Shown one piece after another: positions 1 through 8,560 of a stretch of DNA of 34,966 nt; the stretch's first letter is position 1; each line of letters opens with the position of its first letter. The stretch covers positions 1-34,966 of the forward strand of contig CAYJIL010000011.1 in NCBI GenBank assembly GCA_964370235.1. The letters are read 5' to 3'. This stretch comes from CAYJIL01 sp964370235. Its GTDB lineage: Bacteria; Bacteroidota; Bacteroidia; Bacteroidales; Rikenellaceae. The notes under the pieces were generated by a model, which was given only the letters and a program-made list of their open reading frames with translations, did not search any database and had not been told where the DNA came from. The position numbers were made by a program, and so were the translations under genes.

Positions 1-14
1 GGGCGATTTTAAAT

Positions 15-1571
15 ATGGCATCAACATCTAGGACATCAAATGTAATAAAGAATAGTAAGTTTGCACTAATCATCTCGCTTGCTCAAATTATTCTAAACTT
101 TGCCTCACGAGGTATTTTCTTAGAATATCTTGGAGCAGACGTACTAGGACTTAACTCTACGGCTCAAAGTTTGTTATCGTTTTTGAACCTTGCAGAGCTA
201 GGTATTGGTACAGCAGTTGCGGTTACGCTATATAAGCCTTTGCACGACAAAGATCATAACGAAATATGTAATATCGTATCTTTGCAGGGGTGGTTCTACA
301 AACGAGTAGCAATGTTTATAATAGTGGGTTCGGCCATATTAATGACCTTATTCCCTGTTATTTTTAAGGATATGCAGCTCCCGTTGTGGTATGCTTATGC
401 ATCGTTCTTGGTATATTTGTTGACATCGCTGCTTAGCTACTTTTTTAACTATCGACAAGTAATTCTTTCGGCAAACCAAGAGCAATACAAAATACTAATT
501 AGCTCGAATGTTGTAAAGATACTATTTGTAATAGCACAAATAATTGCAATATCGATACTCGATAATGGCTTTATATGGTGGTTGGTAATTCAGGTTATAT
601 CGTCATTAGTGATAACATATACTCTTGACAGGGCTGTAAGAACTTCGCACCCATACATTAGAAAGAGCGAGCACTCAGGCAAAGAACTCAGAGAGAGATA
701 CCCCTATGTGCTAGTAAAGATTAAGCAAGTCTTTATGCACAAGCTCACATCTTTCATAGTGTTTCAGGCACAACCGCTGATAGTATATGCCTACTCTTCT
801 CTAAAAACAGTTGCCTACTATGGTAACTATATGTTGATAATACAGGGATTGAGCATAGTTACCGATTCGCTTTTCAACGGGCTTAGTGCAAGTGTTGGTA
901 ATCTTGTAGCGGCGGGCAATAAAAGCCAAATTAATAGGGTCTTTGAGGAACTATATAGCTCTCGCTTTTTGCTAGCGTCTATTATGGTTTTGGCAACCTA
1001 TTTTTTAACACCATATTTTATCACAGTGTGGGTTGGTGCAGAGTATATAATGGAAACCTCTACGCTTGTGTTAATACTCATTACGTTCTTTATTAATATC
1101 ACACGAGGCACGGTCGATTTCTATATCAACGCATATGGTTTGTTCAAAGATGTTTGGGCACCAGTCACCGAAGGTATTATTAACCTCTCTATGTCGTTTG
1201 CGCTTGGTTACTATATGGGAATTAACGGTGTTATCATTGGTGGTATCATTAGTCAGCTAATAATTGTCTTGTGTTGGAAGCCATACTTTCTTTTTACCGA
1301 GGGTTTGAATGAGAACATGAGCATGTATATAAAGATATTTGTTAAACATCATCTATCGATTTTTGTAATCGTAGGTTTGGTCTACTTTGCCGATATAGAC
1401 CCATACGTTGAGTTTAGCGACAATAAGTATATAGATTTTGCAATTAACGCAACAACCATAACAACAACTATTGCAGTGATTCAATTCTCGATCTTGTACC
1501 TAATATCACAAGGAATGAGAGATTTTACAGCAAGAATAAATAACATTATTAAGTCGAAATTTTCAAAATAA
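15..1571 (+). CDS. Polysaccharide flippase (Wzx/MATE-like, PST family)
   Basis: This 518-residue, highly hydrophobic protein has about 12-14 predicted membrane segments spread over its whole length. That size and layout match polysaccharide exporters of the MOP superfamily, which move undecaprenyl-linked repeat units across the inner membrane. The N-terminal part, with a conserved-looking stretch around FLEYLGADVLGLNSTAQS (residues 35-52), resembles PST/Wzx proteins. It is the first complete gene of a tight plus-strand operon; the next gene starts 7 nt downstream. The ATG at 15 follows an AT-rich stretch, and the window edge prevents checking for a longer 5' end or the promoter. Family assignment is firm, but the transported substrate cannot be read from the sequence. 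Confidence 0.88.
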   Translation: MASTSRTSNVIKNSKFALIISLAQIILNFASRGIFLEYLGADVLGLNSTAQSLLSFLNLAELGIGTAVAVTLYKPLHDKDHNEICNIVSLQGWFYKRVAMFIIVGSAILMTLFPVIFKDMQLPLWYAYASFLVYLLTSLLSYFFNYRQVILSANQEQYKILISSNVVKILFVIAQIIAISILDNGFIWWLVIQVISSLVITYTLDRAVRTSHPYIRKSEHSGKELRERYPYVLVKIKQVFMHKLTSFIVFQAQPLIVYAYSSLKTVAYYGNYMLIIQGLSIVTDSLFNGLSASVGNLVAAGNKSQINRVFEELYSSRFLLASIMVLATYFLTPYFITVWVGAEYIMETSTLVLILITFFINITRGTVDFYINAYGLFKDVWAPVTEGIINLSMSFALGYYMGINGVIIGGIISQLIIVLCWKPYFLFTEGLNENMSMYIKIFVKHHLSIFVIVGLVYFADIDPYVEFSDNKYIDFAINATTITTTIAVIQFSILYLISQGMRDFTARINNIIKSKFSK

Positions 1572-1578
1572 TATAGCT

Positions 1579-3153
1579 ATGAATCTAAAAAAAGAACTAG
1601 ACGCTAGAGCCGATCTACAACACCTGTTATTTCGTAGGGGATTGATGGTGAGTGCAAAGGATCTTAACACCGATATATATCCGTTCTATGGTAACTGGAA
1701 GAAAGAGCGAGTAGGCGACTACACACTTATGTGCCATAAAGAAGCAAACCTATTTCACCATACACAAGGCGGTGTAACACACTTTTTGTTGGGCCACTCA
1801 TATAACCCATTTACAATGGAGCATCGTGAGCAGGAGCAACTAAAGCTTATAGCACAAAAGTTCGAAGAGGGTAAAGATAGTTACTGGGAGGCAGTGAGCC
1901 AAATTACTGGTATCTACATAATGGGATGGTATGATAGCAAGCAAATATCGTTTATTACCGACCCATCGGGTATGCAATCTGCATACTATGCACAAATGAG
2001 CGATAACTTTATTGTTACCTCACACCCACAAATTGTTGCCGATTTGTATGACCTAAAGCGAGATGCGTTTGTTGACGAGCTACTTGCATACAGATGGTAT
2101 GGTAGAGTGATGGGTGCATATCTTCCGGTAGATATGTCGGCATATGCCCCAGTAAAGCGTGTTGTCCCTAACATAGAGTTTTGTTTTGATGGCACTACAC
2201 TTTCACACCAACGTTTCTATCCGCTAAAAGACCTTAAGGAGTGTGCAAACGAAACCGAATACCAAGAGGTAATTGAGAAGGCTGCTACAATTCTAAAGAA
2301 TGGTGCCGAGCTAGTTTTGCGCAAATGGGATAAGCCGGGTATTTCGCTAACGGGTGGTATTGATAGCAACACTACATATGCTGCTGCAAATGGAGGCTAC
2401 CACAAATATGAGTCTTTTAGCTACCTGTCGGCACACAAAGAGACAATTGACGTAGAGGCGGCTAAAAAAATTGCAGATAGATTCAAGACTAAGCACACAA
2501 TTTATGAAATACCAGCCGATAATAGCGACATAAAAGATTTTGATATTAAGCGTGCTATTCTACATCACAATAGTGGTTACATTGCTCCTCGCAAAGAGAA
2601 CGAGATACGCAAGCGTATATTCCTTGAAGAGAATTGCCACAACGATGTTGAGGTTAAGTCGTGGGTGTCAGAAACTATTCGAGGCTACTGGTATAAGCAC
2701 TATGGCAGAAAAACTATGCCTAAACTTTCGGCAAAGCTATATCGCAATTTGTATAAAATATTTATTACAAATCGTTCGCTTGCAGCCAAGATAGACAAAC
2801 TGTTCGATGAGTATATCACAAAGTTTGAGTATCGCAAAGTGCCTGCTCAATACCCACCTGCCGACCTACACTACAACGAGGTTACGTGGGGTAGCTGGGG
2901 AGGAACAAATATTTCGGAAATGAAGTACTGTTTCGACATAACGATCATTTACAATAATCGTCAGTTCTTAGACCTGCTATTTAAAGTGCCGCTAGAGAAG
3001 CGTATTGCCGATCAGCACCATCTAGACATGAAGAAATTCTTGAACCCCGAGCTTTATGATATGGGTATTCGTGTTGTAAACATGATGGAGACCGACAATA
3101 GAGCAAGAGCACTAAACGCAATTTTTACAGCAAACATGGCATTGCCATTTTAA
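1579..3153 (+). CDS. Asparagine-synthetase-like protein without glutaminase Cys
   Basis: The 524-residue protein has two parts. Residues about 30-200 look like the Ntn glutaminase fold of asparagine synthetase B, including a stretch around GIYIMGWYDS (111-120) and DPSGMQSAYYA (128-138). The C-terminal part carries the ATP-pyrophosphatase loop as SLTGGIDS (256-263). The protein begins MNLKK, so the catalytic Cys at position 2 of true glutamine-dependent enzymes is missing. Known relatives with such a dead glutaminase domain, for example beta-lactam synthetase, activate a carboxylate with ATP and form an amide with an amine already on a substrate. Its place between a flippase and a phosphoglycosyl transferase suggests it modifies the polysaccharide or its precursor. 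That role is inference. It could instead use free ammonia. Confidence 0.8.
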   Translation: MNLKKELDARADLQHLLFRRGLMVSAKDLNTDIYPFYGNWKKERVGDYTLMCHKEANLFHHTQGGVTHFLLGHSYNPFTMEHREQEQLKLIAQKFEEGKDSYWEAVSQITGIYIMGWYDSKQISFITDPSGMQSAYYAQMSDNFIVTSHPQIVADLYDLKRDAFVDELLAYRWYGRVMGAYLPVDMSAYAPVKRVVPNIEFCFDGTTLSHQRFYPLKDLKECANETEYQEVIEKAATILKNGAELVLRKWDKPGISLTGGIDSNTTYAAANGGYHKYESFSYLSAHKETIDVEAAKKIADRFKTKHTIYEIPADNSDIKDFDIKRAILHHNSGYIAPRKENEIRKRIFLEENCHNDVEVKSWVSETIRGYWYKHYGRKTMPKLSAKLYRNLYKIFITNRSLAAKIDKLFDEYITKFEYRKVPAQYPPADLHYNEVTWGSWGGTNISEMKYCFDITIIYNNRQFLDLLFKVPLEKRIADQHHLDMKKFLNPELYDMGIRVVNMMETDNRARALNAIFTANMALPF

Positions 3154-3163
3154 TTAATTAGCT

Positions 3164-3751
3164 ATGAGTTATATGCCTCTAAAACGTCTACTTGACGTGA
3201 TACTTTCGCTTATTGGCTTTATTATTGTATTGCCACTGTTAATAGTGGTGTGGATACTAATTAAGCTAGAGAGCCCGGGTAATGCAATCTTTAAGCAACA
3301 ACGCCTAGGCAAAGATGGTGTAGAGTTTACTATATACAAGTTTCGATCTATGGTTGTGGGTGCCGAGAAAAAGGGTAGCGGTGTCTATTCATTCAAAGGC
3401 GATGCACGTGTAACAAAGATTGGTCGCATTATTCGTGCAACAAGCATTGACGAGCTACCACAGTTCATTAATATCATTCGTGGCGATATGTCGCTAGTTG
3501 GCCCTCGCCCTACGTTGGTGTACCACCCATACAAATGGGGAGAGTATCCCGAGCTAGGTCTCGAGCGATTTAAAGTACGCCCCGGTGTAACAGGTCTTGC
3601 TCAGGTGAATGGTCGCAAGACAGTTGAGTGGGAAAAGAGATTTGAGTTTGATGCAGAGTATGTTAAAAATGTATCTCTTATGCTTGATATAAAAATTATT
3701 TTAAAAACTATCTTGCGTGTAATCGCAAACAAGGATAATAGCAACGTATAG
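3164..3751 (+). CDS. PglC-like undecaprenyl-phosphate sugar transferase
   Basis: The 195-residue protein is the length of minimal monotopic phosphoglycosyl transferases. It has one N-terminal hydrophobic segment (about 11-33), then KFRSM (59-63), the catalytic Asp-Glu pair in DELPQ (96-100), GPRP (113-116) and the RPGVTGLAQVNGR block (139-151). These enzymes move a sugar-1-phosphate from a UDP-sugar to undecaprenyl phosphate and so start repeat-unit assembly on the inner face of the cytoplasmic membrane. The gene follows the asparagine-synthetase-like gene by 10 nt and precedes the aldolase gene by 4 nt. The sugar is unknown; with a PglA-like transferase downstream, a diacetylbacillosamine- or HexNAc-type first sugar is plausible but not shown. 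Confidence 0.9.
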   Translation: MSYMPLKRLLDVILSLIGFIIVLPLLIVVWILIKLESPGNAIFKQQRLGKDGVEFTIYKFRSMVVGAEKKGSGVYSFKGDARVTKIGRIIRATSIDELPQFINIIRGDMSLVGPRPTLVYHPYKWGEYPELGLERFKVRPGVTGLAQVNGRKTVEWEKRFEFDAEYVKNVSLMLDIKIILKTILRVIANKDNSNV

Positions 3752-3755
3752 GGAC

Positions 3756-4574
3756 ATGATAAAACTTATGTACATTACTGTTGATACACAAGTAGCAACA
3801 ATAGCAATGAATAGTGGCATCGACCGCATTTTTGTTGACATGGAGGTTATTGGCAAGCACGATCGACAAGGCGGAATGAACACTGTTCAATCTAAACACA
3901 CCATTGAAGATATTGCTCGCATTAAAACTGTTATGCAAAGTGGCAAAGAGCTACTAGTGCGCACCAATCCTCTGCACGAGGGCTTGGCACAAGAGGTAGA
4001 GGGAGCAATTGCGGCAGGAGCCGATATTTTGATGCTTCCATACTTTTTTACAGCACAAGATGTTGCCAAGTTTGTAGAGATGGTTGCAGGCAGGTGTAAA
4101 GTAATGTTGCTAATCGAGAACAAAGAGTCGGCAATCGACAACCTAGACGAAATATTAGCTGTTGATGGAGTCGACGAATATCATGTTGGGCTTAACGACC
4201 TTAACCTATCGCTAGGTGGTAAGTTTATGTTCGAGCCACTTGCAAATGGGCTACTCGACAAGATTTGCCACAAACTAAAGGCAACAGGCAAGCCATATGG
4301 TTTTGGTGGAATGGCAAGAGTCGATGGTGGTGAACTATCGGGTGCACGTGTCCTTACCGAGCACTACCGTCAAGGCTCGTCAATTGTGATTGTGGCTCGT
4401 AGCTTTTGCAACTGCGAACAAGTGGGCGATATAAACGAAATTGAAGAGATATTCAATCGTGAAACCCCAAAAATACGTTCTCTCGAAGAGCAACTAGAGC
4501 AGCAAAGCGCACAGTATTTCGAGGACAACAATAACGAAATCAAAAAGATAGTAGAGAGAATTGTAAATGGATAA
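3756..4574 (+). CDS. HpcH/HpaI-family aldolase
   Basis: The 272-residue protein fits the HpcH/HpaI aldolase / citrate-lyase beta family (TIM barrel, divalent metal). Visible landmarks are VDMEV near residue 27, LLVRTNP with a likely substrate Arg at 69, the metal ligand Glu in LLIENKES (E121) and the second ligand Asp in GLNDLNL (D148). The family condenses pyruvate or oxaloacetate enolate with aldehydes, or runs in reverse. The residue after 220 begins an acidic and glutamine-rich C-terminal helix that the core family lacks. The gene starts 4 nt after the sugar transferase and overlaps the dehydrogenase gene by 8 nt, so the two products probably act in sequence. The acid they make is inferred, not known. 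Confidence 0.82.
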   Translation: MIKLMYITVDTQVATIAMNSGIDRIFVDMEVIGKHDRQGGMNTVQSKHTIEDIARIKTVMQSGKELLVRTNPLHEGLAQEVEGAIAAGADILMLPYFFTAQDVAKFVEMVAGRCKVMLLIENKESAIDNLDEILAVDGVDEYHVGLNDLNLSLGGKFMFEPLANGLLDKICHKLKATGKPYGFGGMARVDGGELSGARVLTEHYRQGSSIVIVARSFCNCEQVGDINEIEEIFNRETPKIRSLEEQLEQQSAQYFEDNNNEIKKIVERIVNG

Positions 4575-5478
4575 GATACTGATTACGGGTGCACATCACC
4601 CTTCGCAATATCTAACTGAGGAGCTAGAAAAGTGCGGTTTTGAGATTGATTTTGTGACTAACGAGTTAGAAGAGATAGATCGCTCGCTAAGCGATTATAG
4701 TGCAGTTATCTGCAACTCGCTGTTTATGCACAACGACATCGAAAAATTTACTTCGCTTAAGTTTATACAACTTACGAGCGCAGGTTTAGACCGTGTTCCG
4801 CTTGCTAAAATCGAGGCTCGTGGAATAGAGCTTTGTAACGCAAGAGGTGTTTATAGCGTGCCAATGGCAGAGTGGGCTATATCGTCTATACTTGCTCTTT
4901 ATAAAGAGTCAAAGCACTTTTTTGTTGCTCAACAAAATCACGCTTGGCATAAACATCGTCACATAAAGGAGCTTTACGGCTCCCGGGCACTAGTTGTGGG
5001 GATGGGTAGTGTCGGTGGCGAGGTTGCCAAGCGTTTATATGCAATGGGAGTTGAGTGTTGTGGTGTAGACATCTACAACATTCAAAGCCCATACATAAAT
5101 GAGTGCTACAAAATTGAGGAGTTAAGCAGCATTATTGCCAACTTTGATGTGGTTGTATTAACACTTCCGCTAACAGAGCAGAGTCGTAATTTGTTTAACA
5201 AAGACATGTTTGATGCTATGAAAAGCGATGCTACGCTCATTAACATAGCACGTGGTGGAGTTATCGACCAAGAGGCACTTATTCAAACCCTTAGCGAGGG
5301 TAAGTTACACGGTGCTGCTCTAGATGTGTTTGACACAGAGCCACTATGCCCTCAGTCCAAATTGTGGGACTTTAACAATGTAATAGTTACACCACACAAC
5401 TCTTTTGTGTCTGATAAAAACAAAGAGAGACTCGAAAAGTTGATTGTAAAAAACATAACCAACCATTATGGCTGTTAA
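4567..5478 (+). CDS. D-2-hydroxyacid dehydrogenase (NAD-binding)
   Basis: The 303-residue protein shows the D-isomer-specific 2-hydroxyacid dehydrogenase pattern. The Rossmann glycine motif is GMGSVG (145-150). The catalytic triad is complete: Arg229 in NIARGG, Glu258 in DVFDTEPL and His277 in TPHNS. Such enzymes reduce 2-oxo acids to D-2-hydroxy acids with NAD(P)H. The start overlaps the end of the aldolase gene by 8 nt, and its own end overlaps the glycosyltransferase start by 11 nt, so translational coupling is likely. Placement in a polysaccharide operon directly after a 2-oxo-acid aldolase suggests reduction of that aldolase product. Serine-pathway phosphoglycerate dehydrogenase is less likely, because no regulatory domain is present. 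Confidence 0.87.
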   Translation: MDKILITGAHHPSQYLTEELEKCGFEIDFVTNELEEIDRSLSDYSAVICNSLFMHNDIEKFTSLKFIQLTSAGLDRVPLAKIEARGIELCNARGVYSVPMAEWAISSILALYKESKHFFVAQQNHAWHKHRHIKELYGSRALVVGMGSVGGEVAKRLYAMGVECCGVDIYNIQSPYINECYKIEELSSIIANFDVVVLTLPLTEQSRNLFNKDMFDAMKSDATLINIARGGVIDQEALIQTLSEGKLHGAALDVFDTEPLCPQSKLWDFNNVIVTPHNSFVSDKNKERLEKLIVKNITNHYGC

Positions 5479-6586
5479 TAAAACTTTTGTATTAATAACA
5501 CCCAAAAACCGCACGGCTTATAACTTTAGGGGCGAGCTAATCAAAGAGATTATCGCAAAGGGATATACAGTGTATGTTACGGGGCCAAATCGCATAGATG
5601 TTGAGCAAATTGAGGCACTTGGTGCACACTTTGTTGAGATAAAGAACGACAAGAACGGCGTGAATATCTTTGCCGACCTGTGCTATATCTTTGCTTTGTG
5701 GTCGCTACTTCGTCGCCTAAAGGCCGATGTTACGCTTGGTTACACAATCAAGCCGGTAATTTATGGCTCTATTGCAGCATGGCTGGCAGGTGTAAAGAGC
5801 ATTAATGCTATGGTTACGGGTGTTGGCTATCTGTTTATATCGACTAGCCGCAAAGCTCGCATACTAAAAAAACTAGTTATACAGCTATATAGAATTGGGC
5901 TTGGTTGTGCCCACTCGGTTATTTTTCAAAACCAAGACGACCGCAACGAATTCATCGAAAACAAGCTAGTTAGCAAGGATAAATGCCATTTGGTAAATGG
6001 TTCGGGTGTTAACATGGCTAAGTTTACAAGGCAGCCATTTCCGCAGCAGCTAACATTCTTTATGTTATCGAGAATAATGTATGCAAAGGGTGTAATGGAG
6101 TATGTCGAGGCTGCAAAGCTAGTAAAGAAAGAGCACCCCAATGTGCGATTTATGTTACTGGGAGCATTCGAAGATATACAAGATTCAATACCCGAAGATA
6201 TATTTCGTCAAGACTATATCGACAGTGGTATAATCGATTACTTTGGCGAATCAAAAGAGATTCCAAAGTTCTTTGCACAAAGTTCGGTGTATGTGTTACC
6301 ATCATATCGAGAGGGCACACCTCGAACAGTGCTTGAGGCAATGGCAATGGGGCGTGCTGTTATTACCACCGATGCACCGGGGTGTCGTGAGTGTGTAAAG
6401 GCAGGGCATAGCGGTATGTTAGTTCCTGTTAAAAGCAGCGAAGCAGTAGCAGATGCAATGCGTCAGTTTATTCTCAACCCAAATTTAGTTGAGCAAATGG
6501 GCGAGGCATCCTACAACTATTGCAACACAAAATTTAATGTCGATTTGGTTAACAAAGACATGACTAGAATAATGTTTAAAGGTTAG
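5468..6586 (+). CDS. Glycosyltransferase family 4 (PglA-like)
   Basis: The 372-residue protein has the GT-B architecture of family 4. The N-terminal domain begins with KTFVLITP and contains the acceptor-side stretch around VTGVGYLF (116-123). The C-terminal nucleotide-sugar domain has SRIMYAKGV (201-209), LPSYREGTP (277-285) and the retaining EX7E pair E282/E290. Overall layout resembles PglA, which adds HexNAc to an undecaprenyl-diphospho-sugar, matching the PglC-like enzyme two genes upstream. It is expected to work on the cytoplasmic face of the membrane. The gene overlaps the dehydrogenase gene by 11 nt and ends 3 nt before the phosphatase gene. Donor and linkage cannot be read from sequence. 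Confidence 0.88.
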   Translation: MAVNKTFVLITPKNRTAYNFRGELIKEIIAKGYTVYVTGPNRIDVEQIEALGAHFVEIKNDKNGVNIFADLCYIFALWSLLRRLKADVTLGYTIKPVIYGSIAAWLAGVKSINAMVTGVGYLFISTSRKARILKKLVIQLYRIGLGCAHSVIFQNQDDRNEFIENKLVSKDKCHLVNGSGVNMAKFTRQPFPQQLTFFMLSRIMYAKGVMEYVEAAKLVKKEHPNVRFMLLGAFEDIQDSIPEDIFRQDYIDSGIIDYFGESKEIPKFFAQSSVYVLPSYREGTPRTVLEAMAMGRAVITTDAPGCRECVKAGHSGMLVPVKSSEAVADAMRQFILNPNLVEQMGEASYNYCNTKFNVDLVNKDMTRIMFKG

Positions 6587-6589
6587 AAT

Positions 6590-7321
6590 ATGTGGTTTTT
6601 TAGTAAAAAAGTATCAATAGTCGAAGATCTTGTGGGTATGGTAGATATTCACAACCATTTGTTGTATGGTGTTGACGATGGTGCGCAAACTGCCGAACAT
6701 ACCATCGAGATAATAAAGCGATTAAAGAGAATTGGAGCAACAAAATGTTATGCGACTCCACACATATATGCTAGACGCTACGACAACAAAGAAGAGGATC
6801 TAAAGCGAATTTTTAATGCTAACATAGTGCCTTTGGCAAAAGAGCACGATTTAGATGTAAAGCTAGCTGCCGAGTATATGATTACTCCAGAGTTTATTAC
6901 AAGGTTACGCAGGCGAGATGAGTTTTTAACCCTAGGTGATGGGTATTTACTAGTAGAGATGAGTGCGTTTAGCATGCTATCTAGCAACACAACCGACCTA
7001 TTTGATGAGATGCAAACGGCAGGCTATAAACCAATTTTGGCACACCCCGAACGCTATCAGTTTTGTAATAGCCGCACAATACGCAAGTTTAAAGACTCGG
7101 GTGTGAGTATGCAACTAAACATTCTATCACTAACGGGTGGCTATGGCAAAAACGCCCTTAATAACTCGCTAGAGTTACTCGATGCTGGGTTGTATGATTT
7201 TGCAGCGAGTGACTGCCATCGAGCCGAGACCCTAGGCAAACTAAAGAGCTTAAAACTACCCAAGAAGCGAGCCGATAAATTAATAAATCTAATAATGAAT
7301 ACAATAAGAGAGTTTAGCTAG
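6590..7321 (+). CDS. CpsB/YwqE-type tyrosine-protein phosphatase (PHP domain)
   Basis: The 243-residue protein is a PHP-fold, metal-dependent protein-tyrosine phosphatase of the CpsB/CapC/YwqE group. Metal-ligand motifs are all present: DIHNH (19-23) followed by GVDDG (27-31), ATPH (55-58), LVEM with E123, AHPERY (151-156) and SDCH (207-210). Relatives dephosphorylate the BY-kinase (Wzc/CpsD) that controls polysaccharide polymerisation and export. No such kinase is in the window, so it should lie upstream of the left edge if the operon is typical. The gene is last in the operon. Its TAG stop (7319-7321) lies inside the left arm of the terminator hairpin. Confidence 0.9.
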   Translation: MWFFSKKVSIVEDLVGMVDIHNHLLYGVDDGAQTAEHTIEIIKRLKRIGATKCYATPHIYARRYDNKEEDLKRIFNANIVPLAKEHDLDVKLAAEYMITPEFITRLRRRDEFLTLGDGYLLVEMSAFSMLSSNTTDLFDEMQTAGYKPILAHPERYQFCNSRTIRKFKDSGVSMQLNILSLTGGYGKNALNNSLELLDAGLYDFAASDCHRAETLGKLKSLKLPKKRADKLINLIMNTIREFS

Positions 7322-7347
7322 CATGTGCTAGCTAAACTCTTTTTCTT
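7309..7347 (+). terminator. Intrinsic terminator of polysaccharide operon
   Basis: A perfect 14-bp stem pairs 7309-7322 with 7327-7340 around a four-base loop, followed by TTTTTCTT on the plus strand. The left arm overlaps the last codons and the stop of the phosphatase gene. On the minus strand the following bases are not T-rich, so it should act mainly on plus-strand transcripts. Confidence 0.9.
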
Positions 7348-7369
7348 GGTTAATATGCCTTTTGCTACA

Positions 7370-8398
7370 CTAATTCTTTTTCGATGCAAATAGATCTTTT
7401 TCGCCAACGGCATAGGGTAAATACTTTGAGAATATGGGTTGTGCTGCTGCGCATATAACTAGCGTAAGCAGAGTTAACACATATGGATTATCTAGTGCGC
7501 CAATGGGTTGCATGCCTAGCGCTACTCCTAGTGGGCGATAGATAATTTGGTGTATGCCGACAATTAGTAAGGTGTTACGACCTAGGTATGATAACACGGG
7601 TATGTTTTTTAGGTTTAGCGATTTAAACAAGAATATCACAGCCAATATCGATGCCATTGCTATAATGTATGCCATGTAGTTTTCGATGATGTTGTTGCTT
7701 AGCACTAGTCTCACTTCAAATGTTTGTGTTAACACCAGCGAAATGGCATATAGCGCAATACATAGCGGTATGTTGTAACGATCGAGCTTTGTTCCCTTGT
7801 TTACAACTGCGCTACCTTTGAGCAAAACACCCAAATAGAAAAACGGCATCGAAGTCATTGCAGTATCAAAGTGCAAAGGCAAGAAAGTTTCGTTATTACC
7901 TAGATTCTTACCCACCACAGCAATCGCAATAATTGGCAAAGCTACTATTAGTTTACGATATTTATCGAGCGATGCAATTTTGCCCAATGCCAAATCATAC
8001 CCTTTCTCTAGTAGTGCATAAATCATAAATGCCCAAAACAGTGCAAACAGATACCAAATAGGTACATTAAAAGACATTTTTTGGGTAAACATATCTGTTA
8101 TACCTTTTGCCTCGGTAATAAGATATTGTGGTGCCAAAAACATTATAGCATAAAACATGATGTATGCCATAAAGTAGTAAATAAAAAATGGCACTAGTAT
8201 TCTGTTTATTTTGTTTATTGCCAATGATTTAATACCGCCATAGTTTTTGTAAAAGATACCCGACACGGCAAAGAAAAGCGGCATTATCGTAATCTCTAGC
8301 CCCGGAATATTGTGTGCAATATAGCAGTCACAATGCCCCATTACCATTAATATAATGAAGACTCCTTTTATATTATCTAAATAGTCGATGCGGTTCAT
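7370..8398 (-). CDS. Acyltransferase family 3 membrane protein
   Basis: The protein is about 342 residues with roughly ten hydrophobic segments. It opens with RIDYLDNIKGVFIILMVMGH, the N-terminal signature of acyltransferase family 3 (OafA/NodX-type), where the His after the first segment is thought to be catalytic. Relatives transfer acetyl or succinyl groups to cell-surface sugars at the cytoplasmic membrane. The longest frame starts at a TTG at 8404; the ATG at 8398 is preferred. It lies convergent to the polysaccharide operon, so it may decorate that glycan, but its separate strand makes this only a suggestion. No terminator for the minus strand is obvious beyond the hairpin shared at 7309-7340. 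Confidence 0.83.
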   Translation of the reverse strand: MNRIDYLDNIKGVFIILMVMGHCDCYIAHNIPGLEITIMPLFFAVSGIFYKNYGGIKSLAINKINRILVPFFIYYFMAYIMFYAIMFLAPQYLITEAKGITDMFTQKMSFNVPIWYLFALFWAFMIYALLEKGYDLALGKIASLDKYRKLIVALPIIAIAVVGKNLGNNETFLPLHFDTAMTSMPFFYLGVLLKGSAVVNKGTKLDRYNIPLCIALYAISLVLTQTFEVRLVLSNNIIENYMAYIIAMASILAVIFLFKSLNLKNIPVLSYLGRNTLLIVGIHQIIYRPLGVALGMQPIGALDNPYVLTLLTLVICAAAQPIFSKYLPYAVGEKDLFASKKN

Positions 8399-8501
8399 AA
8401 ACAAAGGTTAAGGCGGTATGTGCTACAATTTAATTGCTCATACTGCATAGTTAATAATCACAGCAAGTTACATAATTTTATCGATATAAGCAAACCCATA
8501 C

Positions 8502-8538
8502 AAAAAAGAGGGCGTTTCGATTTATTCGAAACACCCTC
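8502..8538 (-). terminator. Terminator of glycan-degradation operon
   Basis: A hairpin pairs 8508-8520 with 8526-8538 (13 pairs, one C-A mismatch) around TTTAT. Read on the minus strand it is followed by six T (8507-8502). It lies 22 nt past the stop of the GH2 gene, as expected for the end of the four-gene operon. The rest of 8405-8560 shows nothing else clear. Confidence 0.87.
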
Positions 8539-8560
8539 GTTGTTGTGTGATAGACCAAAT

